A stretch of 12,215 nt of DNA from Calditrichota bacterium (GTDB taxonomy: Bacteria; Zixibacteria; MSB-5A5; GN15; FEB-12). Within the stretch, counting starts at the first letter, position 1. The number at the start of each line of letters is the position of its first letter. Of this stretch, positions 12,164-12,215 are shown in pieces. The stretch spans positions 1-12,215 of the forward strand of contig QQUK01000120.1 of assembly GCA_008501655.1 (NCBI GenBank), written 5' to 3'. Position numbers and translations under genes: made by a program. Under the pieces are notes generated by a model. It ran no database searches and was not told where the DNA came from. It worked only from the letters and a program-made list of their open reading frames with translations.

Positions 12164-12215
12164 CATTTTTCCTAATATTAATTGTAGTATTTTTGTTTTG
12201 CCAATTTCTCTCATT

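Larger units (their letters stand above)
11867..12215. other. Non-coding, repeat-rich, AT-rich tail
   Basis: No convincing gene is visible on either strand in these 349 bases. The stretch is T-rich on the + strand and made largely of palindromic-repeat copies 2 and 3, direct-repeat copies A-C and one unrelated inverted repeat. No clear terminator with a T-tract follows the dehydrogenase gene. Confidence 0.7.

Noticed and set aside
1..12215. Alternative genetic code with TGA as Trp or Gly (codes 4 or 25)
   Set aside because: Only one TGA occurs in frame in the whole set of genes, and TGG/GGN are used throughout. A reassigned code would show many.

Overview
The window (about 42% GC by eye, all twelve genes on the + strand) looks like chromosomal DNA from a Gram-negative, probably anaerobic bacterium. 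The evidence is a lipoprotein signal peptide, a split two-subunit glycine decarboxylase, an apparent selenocysteine codon and a PyrR-controlled pyrimidine operon. The lineage is a guess: an FCB-superphylum or related candidate phylum would fit. Five of twelve genes start with GTG or TTG, and none of the twelve uses TGA as its stop.

Region 1 (23-6240) is a tightly packed operon: biotin carboxylase (accC), glycine cleavage H protein (gcvH), glycine decarboxylase subunit 1 (gcvPA), two tandem small zinc-ribbon/DUF2007-like proteins, a thioredoxin-like TPR lipoprotein, and glycine decarboxylase subunit 2 (gcvPB). A strong intrinsic terminator at 6261-6299 closes it. The lipoprotein gene (3902-4771) is the highlight. 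Its frame is interrupted once, by TGA at 4085-4087, exactly where the first cysteine of a WCGWCK-type redox motif should be. A stem-loop with a GGUC tetraloop sits 23 nt downstream, as in bacterial SECIS elements. I read it as one 289-residue selenoprotein that standard gene calling would split in two. The operon couples one-carbon/glycine metabolism with fatty-acid precursor carboxylation; gcvT, lpd and accB are not in view.

Region 2 (6304-7743) is a single gene holding two fused ECF-type ABC ATPase domains (EcfA1-EcfA2). It has no transmembrane EcfT or substrate-binding S component beside it, and it starts directly behind the terminator without a visible ribosome binding site.

Region 3 (7744-10807) is the pyrimidine operon pyrR-pyrB-pyrC. 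It has a sigma70-like promoter and a roughly 160-nt leader containing a well-formed PyrR-binding hairpin (loop CCGAGA). I see no downstream intrinsic terminator, so control may be translational or Rho-based rather than the Bacillus-type terminator switch. PyrR carries an unusual lysine-rich tail. The genes overlap by 1 base at both junctions.

Region 4 (10808-12215) holds a D-2-hydroxyacid dehydrogenase-like gene flanked on both sides by copies of an imperfect palindromic repeat with core CTTCGACTCCGCTCAG. The last about 350 bases are non-coding and also carry three copies of a 16-bp direct repeat, AAAATGGGTTTGTTTT.
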